From: Candidatus Phytoplasma tritici
GTDB lineage: Bacteria; Bacillota_I; Bacilli_A; Acholeplasmatales; Acholeplasmataceae
DNA: 64,000 nt
Direction: 5' to 3'
Assembly: GCF_000495255.1 (NCBI RefSeq)
Contig: NZ_AVAO01000003.1
Location: forward strand, 1-64,000
Part shown: piece after piece, positions 8,895 to 18,387 of the stretch
How the letters are laid out: every line of letters starts with the position of its first letter
Numbering within the stretch: position 1 is the stretch's first letter
The notes under the pieces: generated by a model
What the model saw: the letters and a program-made list of their open reading frames with translations, nothing else
What the model was told of the DNA's origin: nothing
Database searches by the model: none
Translations under genes and position numbers: made by a program

Positions 8895-9012
8895 GTAAGT
8901 CCTCATTTTCTTAGTTATTTTTTGTTTTTTATTTTTTCTTGTGGGTGTTTGTGTGTTTTTTATTTGTTTTTTCTTTTTGATTAGTTTTTCTTGGATTTGG
9001 GATTTTGCTGTT

Positions 9013-9453
9013 TTATGTGGTTGTGTCTAAATTCATACCTACGTTTTGTAAAATTTTTTCTTGTAAATTAAGCATTATTTGAAGCTCTTCTTCGGTGCGA
9101 TGTTGATAGCCTTTAAGATGTAAAAAACCATGCACTGCTAAAAAAGCAATTTCGCGTTCTAAACTGTGTTTGGCTTTTTTTGCTTGGTCTTTGGCTTTGG
9201 GAAAAGAAATAAAAATATCACCTAAAGAATTGTCTTCTAAACCTGCAAAAAAAGTTAAATCATTAGGAAAAGACAAAACATCTGTGGGATAATTTTTTTG
9301 TCGATAAAAGGAATTAAGTTCTTGAATTTTTTCGTTGGTAACAAAAATAAGGTGCATTAATTTTTTTTCTTTGATGGGTAAAAAAATTTTAATTAATAAA
9401 GATTTAAAAGGCATGATGCAAAAAGAAGTTTGATTATGGATTTTAATGATCAT
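9013..9453 (-). CDS. ybeY: Endoribonuclease YbeY (rRNA maturation)
   Basis: Metal-dependent RNase needed for 16S rRNA 3'-end processing and ribosome quality control. The zinc-binding triad is H108, H112 and H118 in HGFLHLKGYQH, and the preceding family motif PTDVLSF is at 56-62. Length 146 aa is normal. It lies directly upstream of era, its usual partner. Confidence 0.95.
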   Translation of the reverse strand: MIIKIHNQTSFCIMPFKSLLIKIFLPIKEKKLMHLIFVTNEKIQELNSFYRQKNYPTDVLSFPNDLTFFAGLEDNSLGDIFISFPKAKDQAKKAKHSLEREIAFLAVHGFLHLKGYQHRTEEELQIMLNLQEKILQNVGMNLDTTT

Positions 9454-9600
9454 TTAGAATTTCCTATTTGGGGTTTGGGTTGCAGTTGTAGTTGCAATTG
9501 TTTTTGGTAATTTTAAAAAATGAGATTATTTTTTTTATTATTTGAATGAATAAAAAGACATTTGTAAAAAAACTTAATAAAATGTAAGAAAATATAAAAT

Positions 9601-9630
9601 AAAAAAAGCAACTTGTTTCAAGTAGCTTTT
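9601..9630 (-). terminator. Terminator after rpsU
   Basis: On the minus strand AGCTACTTG, loop AAA, CAAGTTGCT, then seven T: a stem with one mismatch followed by a T run, 16 bases after the rpsU stop. It would separate rpsU from ybeY or act as a partial terminator inside the run. Confidence 0.7.
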
Positions 9631-9645
9631 AATTGATTAAATACA

Positions 9646-9819
9646 TTAACGCTTTTTACTACGCATATTTTTTTGGCGATTTTTCTTTTGTATGTTTGGT
9701 TTAATATAATGTTCTTTGCGACGCGCTTCTGCTAGGACACCAGATTTAGAAACTTCTCTTTTAAAACGACGTAGCGTTTCTTCGATAGTTTCTCCTTTAC
9801 GAAAAACAGTTTTTGGCAT
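9646..9819 (-). CDS. rpsU: 30S ribosomal protein S21
   Basis: A 57-residue, very basic protein beginning [20 protein letters not shown], the typical S21 start, and ending in an Arg/Lys-rich tail ([13 protein letters not shown]). A clear ribosome site (GGAGA) precedes the ATG at 9819. S21 helps the 30S subunit bind mRNA. It opens the rpsU-ybeY-era-glyS-dnaG-rpoD series; rpsU-dnaG-rpoD is the well-known macromolecular synthesis operon. A terminator follows. Confidence 0.95.
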   Translation of the reverse strand: MPKTVFRKGETIEETLRRFKREVSKSGVLAEARRKEHYIKPNIQKKNRQKNMRSKKR

Positions 9820-10056
9820 TAATATCTCCTTTCCATAATCTCAAAATTAAAAATTAAAAATCAGCAATACTAATTATATTATATCTCTTTTTTTGTTGTT
9901 TGTCAATAAGAGAAAGCAAAAAAAATAATTAAATATTTAAGTAAGTGGTTTTTCTTTTGTTTGGGGGTCATTTTTTATGGTAAAATTTTTCATAAATGGG
10001 GTTAAATTAAATGCAATAGCAACAATGTTTTTTTATATAAATGAGTAATTTTATAT

Positions 10057-10629
10057 TTAGAGTTGTTTTTGTAATTGTTGAGTTTTTAAGTATAATTGAA
10101 AAAAACGACTGCACTGTTCAAGCATGTTTATGATAAAATTCGGGTCTTCTTTGACTTCGATAGTTTTATTGGTTTGGTCGTTTTGATAGACTAAAAAGTA
10201 AGCTTTAATTGATTGGGAACAATAAATTTGGGCTTGTAGTTGGGCATAATAAATAGTAGGGATTTTGTCTTCATTCAAAAAGGTTTGCCAAGTATAAGAG
10301 GCAAAAGAAATTGGGCATTTTATTTCTAAGAGGTTTTGATATTGGGCGTCCCATCCATCCAAAGAAGCAGACATGAAATCTTTGACAAAGACTTTGGGTT
10401 CGAATTTCATTTTTTGTGTTTGGTTGAAAAAATTTCTTGCTTGGGGTTCCAAAGTTCGTCCGCGTTTCATTGCTTCGTTGTCTTTGATTGGAGTTCCAAA
10501 AACTTTTCTTTTTAATAATTGTTCTTTGTTTTCAAATGGATTTAAGCCCATGATAGCTGCTACTTCGGAAGCATTAATGTATTTTTTGCGATGATTATGC
10601 CAAGCTAAGGTATTTTGTTCTAATTGCAT
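10057..10629 (-). CDS. YqaJ/lambda-exonuclease-type recombination nuclease
   Basis: A 190-residue protein of the YqaJ viral recombinase family, a PD-(D/E)XK 5'-3' exonuclease fold used by phages for homologous recombination. Seen: the N-terminal WHNHRKKYINASEVAAIMG motif, E61 in GRTLEP, D91 in SLDGWD, the E102-x-K104 pair in LEIKCP, and the Q-rich YYAQLQAQIYCSQ helix. All expected catalytic residues are present. The gene starts 11 bases after secG with no good ribosome site, so coupling is likely. A broken paralogue lies in mobile element B (56477-57117). A phage-type gene inside a housekeeping run suggests an old acquisition. Confidence 0.85.
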   Translation of the reverse strand: MQLEQNTLAWHNHRKKYINASEVAAIMGLNPFENKEQLLKRKVFGTPIKDNEAMKRGRTLEPQARNFFNQTQKMKFEPKVFVKDFMSASLDGWDAQYQNLLEIKCPISFASYTWQTFLNEDKIPTIYYAQLQAQIYCSQSIKAYFLVYQNDQTNKTIEVKEDPNFIINMLEQCSRFFQLYLKTQQLQKQL

Positions 10630-10640
10630 ATGGTATCAAA

Positions 10641-10853
10641 CTATTGTTGGCACCAAAAGGAAAGTCCAAAAAAAGCCATGGTTAAAACAGTAAGAAAGCA
10701 GTTTAAGAATAATTGTTCGCCTTTAATTTTGCGTCCTTGTTTTTGTTCGGAAAAAGAATTTCCCAAAGAAAAGCTGTCGTTGCTATCTGCTAAAAATAAA
10801 GTACTTAAAACGATAAAAGTACAAATAGTTACAAAAAAAACAGTATAATTCAT
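10641..10853 (-). CDS. secG: Protein translocase subunit SecG
   Basis: 70 residues with two membrane segments (about 3-22 and 48-67) joined by a polar Gly/Ser/Lys loop (FSLGNSFSEQKQGRKIKGEQ), the layout of SecG, the small helper of the SecYE channel. Sequence similarity is weak because the family is short, but size, topology, loop composition and a strong AAGGAG ribosome site support it. It lies upstream of the YqaJ-type gene. Confidence 0.7.
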   Translation of the reverse strand: MNYTVFFVTICTFIVLSTLFLADSNDSFSLGNSFSEQKQGRKIKGEQLFLNCFLTVLTMAFFGLSFWCQQ

Positions 10854-10996
10854 AAAAAATCTCCTTTTAATTTTAATTTTGATTTTATTGTTTTTTGGGT
10901 TTGTTTTTGGTAATTTTAATTTTGATTTGTTGTTTTTTTGGTTTAATTAAAATAATGATGGTATGATTCGTTTTTGATGAATGTTTAAAAATTCAC

Positions 10997-13255
10997 TTAC
11001 TCTTCTATTTTAGCAAGAAAAGCAGTTGTATTTTCAAAGATTTTTATATTTTGTGAATTTATAAAACGGACTTGGATTAAATCTTGCATGATGGTTTCAA
11101 CTACGCCCAAGCCGAGAGTTTTGTGTTTGACTTTGTCTCCTTTTTGAAAAAAGCCATTTCCATTAGTGGAAGATATTTGGTTTGATTGTTTTGGTTGAAA
11201 TAAATGCGGGGAAAAATAATTTGTTCTTGGGTTTTCTTTTTGAAAAACGCCCATTTCTTGTAAAAAGCGTGAAGGTTTGCTGTCTATTTGTTTGCCGTAT
11301 GAAATTCTTTGACAAGCCCCAGTTAAAAATAACTTTTCTTCGGCTCTTGTAACTGCTACATAAGCTAGACGTCTTGATTCTTCTAAATCGCTTTTTTCTT
11401 TTTGGTTGCAATCAAAAAAAATATCTTCAAAAGCAGCTATAAAAACCACTCTAAATTCTAAACCTTTGACTTTGTGAATAGTAGAAAGTTTAACGCGATC
11501 GTTTTTGCTTGGGTTTTTGGGGTCTTGTTCGGTTTGTTCGTTAGTTTCACTATACAAAGATATTTGATCTAAAAGTTGGGTTAATTTTTCAAAAACACCA
11601 CTTCCTTCCAAATTTTTTTCCGCTTGCATAAAAACTGATTTTAATTCTTCTATGTAATGCAAAGCAGGCTCAAAATCTTTTATTGATTTCATTTTGCAAG
11701 TTTTATCGTTTTTGCGACAATACCCAATTTTTTCATCAATATAAGTAATTATATCACTAAGACAGTCAAAAGAATCATTAATTAGTTCTTGACGCAAAGT
11801 TGTAATTAATTTTTGGAATTCGTTTAGTTTAGTTTTGTTATTTTGTTTAATTGGAGTTTGTTCTAGGTAGTTAATGGCGTCAAAAAGAGCTAAGTTTTTT
11901 TCTTGGGCAAGTTTTTCTAGATGTAAAAGTGAAGTTGTTCCAATACCTCTTTTAGGGGTGTTAATGATACGTTTGAAATCAAAATCTTGTGAGGGATTTG
12001 CAATAACATTGAGATAAGCTAAAAAATCTTTGACTACTTTACTTTGGTAAAAGGAAGTGCCTCCAAAAACTTGATAAGGAATGTTGTTTGATAAGAATTT
12101 TTCTTCCAAAGGGCGTCCCAAAATATTAGTGCGATATAAAATAGTAAAATCTTGATATCTGTAAATGCCTTTTAAAACGAGGTTTTGGATGGTTTTTGTA
12201 ATGTAGTTTGTCTCTGTTTTATAATCTTCAAAAAACTTGTAAATAACAGCTTCTCCTTCGCTTTTAGTGCTTTTGAGATTTTTTTTAAAAATGTTGGATT
12301 CATTGTATTTGATCAAAAGGTTGGCTTTGTCTAGGATGTTTTTAGAAGAACGGTAATTTTGTTCTAAAAAGGCTATTTGAGGTTTAAATTTGTTTAAGAA
12401 TAATTGGCTGTTTTCAAATCTGGCTCCTCGAAAAGAATAAATGTTTTGATCAGGGTCTCCTACTACAAAAATATTTTGGTGTTTTTGGGCTAAAAGAGTT
12501 AAAATTTGGTATTGAAAAAAATCAGTATCTTGGAATTCATCAACTAATAAATATTGGAATTTTTGTTGATAAAAAACCCTTACATCGGCATTTTCTTGGA
12601 GCAGTTGATGCGTGTATAAAATGAGGTCATCAAAATCAACTAAATTGTTGTTTTGCAAAAAAATTTGATATTTGACTTTGATTGGCATTTCGAATTCGTA
12701 TCTGTTTTCGCGTTGAAAATTGTGTTCTTTTTGGGTTCCATGTTGCAAAGTATCTTCATTTTGTGGTTCGTGTTTTCTTTTAATAGCGGAAATGCTTTTT
12801 TTTAATTCGCTAATTTTTACTCTTTTGGGATCGATGTTCATTTTTTTTAAAATATCTTTTATGATTTTTTTGCAGTCGTTGTCATCTAAAATTTTGAAAT
12901 TGTTTCGATATGCAAACGGTAAAAAGGGAATAAATTTTCTTAAAATTTGGTTTCCTAAAGAGTGAAAAGTACAAATAGTGATGCCTTTGGTTTTTTCTTT
13001 ACCAATCATTTGGACAAGTTTTTCTTGCATTTGTTTGGCAGCTTTGTTGGTAAAAGTAAGGGCTAAAATTTGGTTGCTTGGCAAGTTTTTTTGTTCGATT
13101 AAATAAGCAATTTTAGCAGTTAAAGTGGTGGTTTTACCAGTGCCTGCGCCTGCTACTAGATAAAAAGATTTAGCATTGCTTGTGACTGCTGCAAGTTGGG
13201 CTTGATTCAAAGGTTTATTTAATTTTTCTAAAAAATTGGTTTTATTGGAAAACAT
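10997..13255 (-). CDS. pcrA: UvrD/PcrA-type DNA helicase
   Basis: Superfamily 1 3'-5' helicase for repair and replication (752 aa). Motif I GAGTGKTT at 36-43, motif II DEFQDTDFFQ, motif III VVGDPDQNIYSFRGA, and motif VI VAVTRAEEKLFLTG. The C-terminus has the short GDKVKHKTLGLGVVETI Tudor-like domain typical of PcrA. Either name (uvrD or pcrA) is used in Mollicutes. It stands alone between glnS and secG with about 90-140 base gaps. Confidence 0.95.
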   Translation of the reverse strand: MFSNKTNFLEKLNKPLNQAQLAAVTSNAKSFYLVAGAGTGKTTTLTAKIAYLIEQKNLPSNQILALTFTNKAAKQMQEKLVQMIGKEKTKGITICTFHSLGNQILRKFIPFLPFAYRNNFKILDDNDCKKIIKDILKKMNIDPKRVKISELKKSISAIKRKHEPQNEDTLQHGTQKEHNFQRENRYEFEMPIKVKYQIFLQNNNLVDFDDLILYTHQLLQENADVRVFYQQKFQYLLVDEFQDTDFFQYQILTLLAQKHQNIFVVGDPDQNIYSFRGARFENSQLFLNKFKPQIAFLEQNYRSSKNILDKANLLIKYNESNIFKKNLKSTKSEGEAVIYKFFEDYKTETNYITKTIQNLVLKGIYRYQDFTILYRTNILGRPLEEKFLSNNIPYQVFGGTSFYQSKVVKDFLAYLNVIANPSQDFDFKRIINTPKRGIGTTSLLHLEKLAQEKNLALFDAINYLEQTPIKQNNKTKLNEFQKLITTLRQELINDSFDCLSDIITYIDEKIGYCRKNDKTCKMKSIKDFEPALHYIEELKSVFMQAEKNLEGSGVFEKLTQLLDQISLYSETNEQTEQDPKNPSKNDRVKLSTIHKVKGLEFRVVFIAAFEDIFFDCNQKEKSDLEESRRLAYVAVTRAEEKLFLTGACQRISYGKQIDSKPSRFLQEMGVFQKENPRTNYFSPHLFQPKQSNQISSTNGNGFFQKGDKVKHKTLGLGVVETIMQDLIQVRFINSQNIKIFENTTAFLAKIEE

Positions 13256-13347
13256 TTTTATACCTTTTATTTATTTGTTTATCCTTTTTGTTTTGTGTTG
13301 TTTGGTTTTGTAGTGTTTTTTGTTGGGGTGATTTGGTGGGATTTATT

Positions 13348-15075
13348 TTAGGTTTGATTTTGTTTTGGTAATTGTGTTTTTTCGGTTTTTTGAGGATGTG
13401 ATTTTAAGCTTACTACTTCATTGAAATTAAGTTCTTGCGTTTTCTCATTTGTGTCTTTGATGATTTTGTCTGCTGCAAAATAACCTTGTCTTAGAAATTG
13501 AAAATGGTTTTGACAACAATAACCTTTTTGTAAACTTGATTCTACAAAACCTTTTTTGATATGCCAGGATTTATCGTTGAAATTGCCATTTTTGCAAAGT
13601 AGTGGAGCAAAAAAATTAAAAGTGGCTTTGCAAGCAGTCTTTGCTTCTGTAAAATGAATAGTTCCGTTTGGTTTTCTGTCTTTAAAGCCACTGCCGCTTT
13701 TGGTCTGGGGGTCATATGTGGCAAGAATTTCTGTTATTTCTCCTTTATTGTTTTTTACAACGTCGTAAGCTTTAACAAAATAAGCATGAAATAATCTTAC
13801 TTCTTCGCCCAAAGTTAATTTTTTATAATTTTTATCTGGTTTTTTGATTGCAAAATCGTCTTTTTCAATGTAGAGATGACGGGAAAAATAAATTTCTCTT
13901 TCTTGGGTTTGTTCTTGGGTTTTTTCAGGGTTTTTTCCTTGGGTTTGTGGTTCATTTCCACAATTACAAGTATGAAAATTATTAGTCCAAGGAGCTTTGA
14001 GAGTTTCTATTTGGTTTTCGGGAAAGTTAGTAATAGTAAGTTTGAGAGGGTTTATGACTGCCATGCGAGGCAAGGATTTTCCTTTGAGATCGTCTCTTAC
14101 AAAAGATTCTAACATTTCTTGTTTAACTTGCGAATTTACTTTGGATAAGCCTGTTTCAATAACAAAATTTTTGATAGCTTCAGGAGTGTATCCTTTTTTG
14201 CGTATGCCTGATAAAGTTGGCATTCTAGGGTCATCCCAACCTGTTACTAATTTTTTTTCTACCAAATTATTAAGGTGCCTTTTGCTCATCAAAGTTTGTG
14301 TGAGATTAAGTCTTCCAAATTCAATTTGGCGTGGAGTGTGTTTGGCTTGTGTTTCTTTGATTATCCAATCATATAAAGGTCTGTGATCTTCGAATTCCAA
14401 GGAACACAAAGAATGTGTGATTTTTTCAAAGGAATCTTCCAATGGATGAGCGTAATCATAGGTAGGGAAAATATGCCAATGTTTTTGTTTCAAAGTAAAA
14501 GCAGAAAGAATACGGTATAAAATGGGGTCTCTTAAATTAAGGTTAGGACTTTGCATATCAATTTTGGCACGCAAAACTTTGCTACCTTCTGCAAATTCGC
14601 CTTTTTTCATTTTTTCAAATAGCAAGATATTTTCTTCAATACTACGATTGCGATAAGGAGAATTGATGCCTTTTTGTTTTAAATTACCACGACTTTGGAC
14701 AATTTGTTCAGCTGTTTGGTCATCAACATACGCTTTTCCTTGTTTGATTAAAAAAATTGCCATTTGATACATTTGAGGGAAATAATCTGAGGCAAAAGTG
14801 ATTTTGTAAGGAGTGTAGCCCAGCCATTTGATGTCGTTGAGGATGGCATTAACATAAATTTGTTTTTCTTTGGAAGGGTTGGTGTTATCATAGCGTAAAA
14901 TGGTTTTTCCTTGAAAAAAATGTGCCAATTCAAAATTAATAATGATGGCTCTGGCGTGTCCTAAATGTAAAAAACCATTGGGTTCGGGTGGGAAGCGTGT
15001 AATTATTTGGCTGCATTTTTTGCTTTGGAGGTCTTTTTGAATGATGGTTTTGATGAAATTTGATTGTTTTTGCAT
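13348..15075 (-). CDS. glnS: Glutaminyl-tRNA synthetase
   Basis: Class I synthetase, 575 aa. The HIGH-type motif is PPEPNGFLHLGHA at 29-41 and the KMSKS-type motif is LMSKRHL. The stretch SLCSLEFEDHRPLYDW identifies the GlnRS/GluRS eukaryote-like branch. The C-terminal anticodon-binding beta-barrels follow, with a low-complexity Gln/Thr insertion (about 375-395). Many Mollicutes make Gln-tRNA through the GatCAB amidotransferase, so a GlnRS is a useful marker here. Upstream is a long intergenic stretch, so it probably has its own promoter. Confidence 0.94.
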   Translation of the reverse strand: MQKQSNFIKTIIQKDLQSKKCSQIITRFPPEPNGFLHLGHARAIIINFELAHFFQGKTILRYDNTNPSKEKQIYVNAILNDIKWLGYTPYKITFASDYFPQMYQMAIFLIKQGKAYVDDQTAEQIVQSRGNLKQKGINSPYRNRSIEENILLFEKMKKGEFAEGSKVLRAKIDMQSPNLNLRDPILYRILSAFTLKQKHWHIFPTYDYAHPLEDSFEKITHSLCSLEFEDHRPLYDWIIKETQAKHTPRQIEFGRLNLTQTLMSKRHLNNLVEKKLVTGWDDPRMPTLSGIRKKGYTPEAIKNFVIETGLSKVNSQVKQEMLESFVRDDLKGKSLPRMAVINPLKLTITNFPENQIETLKAPWTNNFHTCNCGNEPQTQGKNPEKTQEQTQEREIYFSRHLYIEKDDFAIKKPDKNYKKLTLGEEVRLFHAYFVKAYDVVKNNKGEITEILATYDPQTKSGSGFKDRKPNGTIHFTEAKTACKATFNFFAPLLCKNGNFNDKSWHIKKGFVESSLQKGYCCQNHFQFLRQGYFAADKIIKDTNEKTQELNFNEVVSLKSHPQKTEKTQLPKQNQT

Positions 15076-15185
15076 TTTATAAGTCCTTTTTTTTTATTTG
15101 GTTTAATTTGAGTTCTTGGGTTATGTTTGGTTAATTTTTGCATAGTTTTTAGTTAAGTTTTAATAATATTTTTTAATTAGAGATT

Positions 15186-15401
15186 TTGTATTTTGAAAAT
15201 TTTTATTTGGGAATTTTAGTTTTTGTCTCCAATTTTTTATTAGGTTATTTAGGTATTCTATTTATGATTCGAAATATAATTAAGGATTTTAAAAATAGAC
15301 TTCCAAATATCACTATTAATATCATATCCTTCATATATTTTAATCAAAACACTCTATTATATTATACTAGTATTTTGAAAATATTTTTCATTTTAACCTA
15401 A
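15186..15401 (+). CDS. Small hydrophobic reading frame, doubtful
   Basis: 71 codons from a TTG, with a hydrophobic segment LGILVFVSNFLLGYLGILFM followed by a polar part and a second hydrophobic tail. No ribosome site is apparent and no family is recognised. In DNA this AT-rich, hydrophobic frames of such length arise by chance, so this may not be a gene. Confidence 0.2.
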   Translation: MYFENFYLGILVFVSNFLLGYLGILFMIRNIIKDFKNRLPNITINIISFIYFNQNTLLYYTSILKIFFILT

Positions 15402-15689
15402 CTGTTTTATTTATTTAAATAAATGAATAATTTTTTAAAATATCAAAGAAAAAATAGATTTTATATAATTTCAAGATCACATTATTAAACTTTTAGAGAT
15501 AACAAACAAGATAATAAAATCGATATTATAGTTTATTAATATAAAAAAAATATAAATTAATTGAATCTCAATTTATCATAAAAACTAGACAATTAAATAT
15601 TTTTTGAAATAATATAAAGCCCAATTTTTAAGTTGGTTTTTTGTTATATATGTTAAACTCTAATTTTGTAATTTTTCTCTCTTATGATA

Positions 15690-15698
15690 TGTTATAAT
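15690..15698 (+). promoter_or_regulatory. Extended -10 promoter match
   Basis: TGTTATAAT, an exact TGnTATAAT extended -10, about 130 bases before the relic at 15826. No convincing -35 hexamer is seen. Confidence 0.35.
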
Positions 15699-15825
15699 AA
15701 AATCATAAATATTAATTTTGTTTATTTGTTAAATTATCTTAATTAGTAATAATTTTTTAAAGCATAAATTAAACTTAAAAAAAGATTTACAAAATATTAA
15801 AAAAATAAAAAATTGGATTAAAGTT

Positions 15826-16242
15826 ATGATTAATGAAAGAAACACAGAAAATTTAGTACGCGACGATATATTAGAAGAGAAAGGATATCAAAATAACAAG
15901 AATATTATCATAGAAGAAAACAAAAATCTAAGAATTCCAAAATTAATAATTTTACTTAAAAATGATTAAAAAAGTGGTAATGGTGAAGGGAAACCAGATT
16001 TTATTATCAGTTTTTTAAATAAACTCGACACTTTAATTTGAATAAATGATAGAATAGAAAAAAGTAAAATTAAATTACCCATAGATATTCATCAAAATCC
16101 AGACTGGAAATTCATAGAAGAATATATTAAATCTTTGAATTATAGTTTTAATTTTAAATCGATAAATCATTCAAAAGATGATGGTTATTTTTTTGTTGTA
16201 TTTTCCAATAACCATTTTTTAATTCTCCTAAATATTAGTTAA
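15826..16242 (+). pseudogene. Relic of a restriction-type nuclease/methylase N-terminus
   Basis: From ATG 15826 the frame reads NERNTENLVRDDILEEKGY, then a TAA, then KSGNGEGKPDFIISFLNKLD, then a TGA, then further sequence to a TAA at 16240. The first and second parts resemble the N-terminal region of type I-like or fused restriction-modification proteins (N-terminal NERKTE-VRD motif; GxGxPDFIIxF strand holding the nuclease aspartate). The E-x-K that should follow reads INDRI, so the active site is gone as well. Two in-frame stops (TAA, TGA) and short length make it a pseudogene. The family assignment is by pattern memory and is moderate. Confidence 0.45.
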
Positions 16243-16265
16243 TTAAAAAAATAATGAAAATAATT

Positions 16266-16300
16266 AACAAGATCAACTTATAAAGTTGATCTTGTTTTGT
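16266..16300 (+). terminator. Terminator between the relic and dnaX
   Basis: AACAAGATCAACTT, loop ATA, and its exact 14-base complement, followed by TTGTTTTG. A perfect 14-bp stem, 24 bases past the end of the relic. Confidence 0.7.
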
Positions 16301-16381
16301 TTTGTTTTAAAAAAGTTGAACAGTGTGCTTATATATTTAAATAATTAAACTAAATTAAACCTTTATTTTCATATAATAATG

Positions 16382-16390
16382 TGTTATAAT
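16382..16390 (+). promoter_or_regulatory. Extended -10 promoter match before dnaX
   Basis: TGTTATAAT about 100 bases before the dnaX start, after a terminator. Other TATAAT-like strings occur nearby (around 16372 and 16428), so the exact start point is uncertain. Confidence 0.4.
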
Positions 16391-16487
16391 ATTTAGGAGA
16401 TTTTTTGTATATAAAAAATTATTTATATTATAATTTATCTAGATTTATTGTTGTGTTTTGTGCATAATTTAATAAAAGGAGTTTTTA

Positions 16488-18375
16488 GTGTCTTATTTAG
16501 TTTTATATAGAAAATACAGACCACAAACTTTTGCAGATGTTGTCGGTCAAGAAATTATTATCCAAACTTTAAAAAATGCCATCAGATACCAAAAAATCAA
16601 TCATTGTTATCTTTTTAGTGGCAATAAAGGCACTGGAAAAACTACTTTAGCCAAAATTTTTGCCAAAGCCATTAATTGTTTGTCGCCCAATAAAGGAGAT
16701 GTGTTTTGTTCGTGTCATTCTTGCCAAAACTTTGCCAAAGCAAACACAGACATCACAGAAATTGATGGCGCTTCTTATAATGGGGTTGACGAAATCAGAG
16801 AATTACAGGATAAAGCCCAATACAAATCTAACACAGGCAAATATAAAGTCTACATTATTGATGAAGTTCACGTCCTTACGCCCAACGCTTTTAATGCTTT
16901 GTTAAAAATTTTAGAAGAACCGCCCGAACATGTAGTTTTCATCTTAATTACTACTGAAATTTATAAAATTCCTGACACGATTTTTTCGCGTTCCCAAAGT
17001 TTTGCCTTTGAGAATTTGAACCTCAAAAACATCACTTCACAATTAACCAAAATTGCTGCTTTGGAAAATATATTTATCACCGAAGACGCTATCAAAAGCA
17101 TTGCTTGTCATTCGGAAGGTGGCATGAGAAATGCCCTTAGTTTGTTAGATCAGGTAAGTGCTTATCAAAACAATTTGATCACTTCAGAAGATGTTGCAAA
17201 CATCAAAGGTACAGTATCTGCCAGCTTTATCAAAAAATTGTTTCAAAATATACTAAAAAAAGAAGCGATTAAAACATTGCAACTCCTTCATAAAGCAATT
17301 GATTCGGGCAAAAACATTGATCTTTTAATTTTAGATTTAATTGATGCTATCAAAGATTATTTAATTTGTAATGCCAAAAATAAAAAAGATTCCAAAACTT
17401 TGCAACTTTCCCAATCCCAAAAAATATTATTGTTAGAAGAAACAAACCACATTGATTATTTTTTAAGAACCTTAATTAAACTACAACAAGACCTCAAAAA
17501 AAGCGATCAAAAAAAATCTTTGGTAGAAATTGCCTTTTTGCAAATATGCTCTTTACATTCTTTTCAATTTCAAGTTAATTTACAAGAAACCCAACAATTT
17601 GTAACAAATAAAACAAAAATTTCCAATAATGAGCAAGCATCACTTGAATTAGATGAAACAAATGCCGAAGAAAATTATGAACTAACAAAACCCATCCAAA
17701 AAAATACAGAAAAAAAAAACCTTTAACGAAACAGAAGAAATTGAACCAACTCAACTTACTCCAATAGAAAATAAAAAAACACCAAAAATAGAAAAAAAAG
17801 AATATCTGAATCCATCCCTAAAAGATTTACAACCTCAAAATTCACAACAACCATCCCCCAATAATTCTACTATCTCTGATTTGATATCATTTGCAATTAA
17901 TATTTTATCTAATCAAGACGAACCAACCAAAAACATAATAACAAATTTTTGGAAAAATTTAAAAAATCATTATTCTGCTCATAGTTATTATAAAAGTGTA
18001 GCCGAAATTTTGTATAGAGGAAAAATAGTTGCTTTGAGCCAAACCCAACAAATGATTTTAGTTTTTGAAGATGAAGATGTCTTTGAACTTGTTTTACAAA
18101 AAAACACCAAACAAAAAGTTTTGGAAATTTTGAATAATGACACTTTTGTAATTACAGACTACATTGCTTTTTTAAAACAAGATTGGCAAGCCTTAGAAAA
18201 TTTTTACAACAAAAATCATCCTCATTCAAACCCAAAATTAATTGCAAAATTTATAAATACTTGCAATTTTGATCTTGACTTGTATCAAATCAAAGCGACC
18301 CAATTAAGCAAGCCTGCTATTATCCAACTAGCTTATGATTTTTTTGGCAAAGATATAGTAGAAATAATTAACTAG
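16488..18375 (+). CDS. dnaX: DNA polymerase III subunits tau/gamma (DnaX), split by an A10 tract
   Basis: Clamp-loader ATPase. GTG start at 16488 with AAAAGGAG upstream. The first frame runs to TAA at 17724-17726 (412 aa). It has Walker A GNKGTGKTT (45-53), a zinc site C64/C74/C76/C79, Walker B IIDEVHVL and the SRSQSF sensor, so it corresponds to gamma. At 17710-17719 there is a run of ten A. Dropping one A opens the frame KKTFNETEEIEPTQLTPIEN, which continues without stop to 18375 and includes the tau-specific C-terminal domain; tau would be 628 aa. Thermus dnaX is known to make both forms by slippage on an A9 run. A simple indel remains possible. ybaB follows 12 bases later, the standard partner. 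Confidence 0.92.
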
Positions 18376-18387
18376 GAACAAAAAATT

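Larger units (their letters stand above)
15076..15825. other. Intergenic region, mostly without genes
   Basis: AT-rich. It holds one weak small reading frame (15186-15401) and an extended -10 promoter match at 15690-15698. I see no RNA gene, no repeat and no remnant of a known family in the rest. Confidence 0.4.

Noticed and set aside
13997-14386. 129-codon plus-strand reading frame
   Set aside because: Antisense of glnS, no ribosome site and no family; glnS is certain.
16020-16060. TGA as a Trp codon (Mycoplasma-type code)
   Set aside because: Intact genes use TGG for Trp and TGA occurs in frame only in broken genes, so TGA is a stop here as in other phytoplasmas.
15076-16487. tRNA genes in the long gaps
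   Set aside because: Scanning the gaps by eye for GGTTCRANYCC-type T-arms and cloverleaf pairing gave none; a tRNA search program would settle it.
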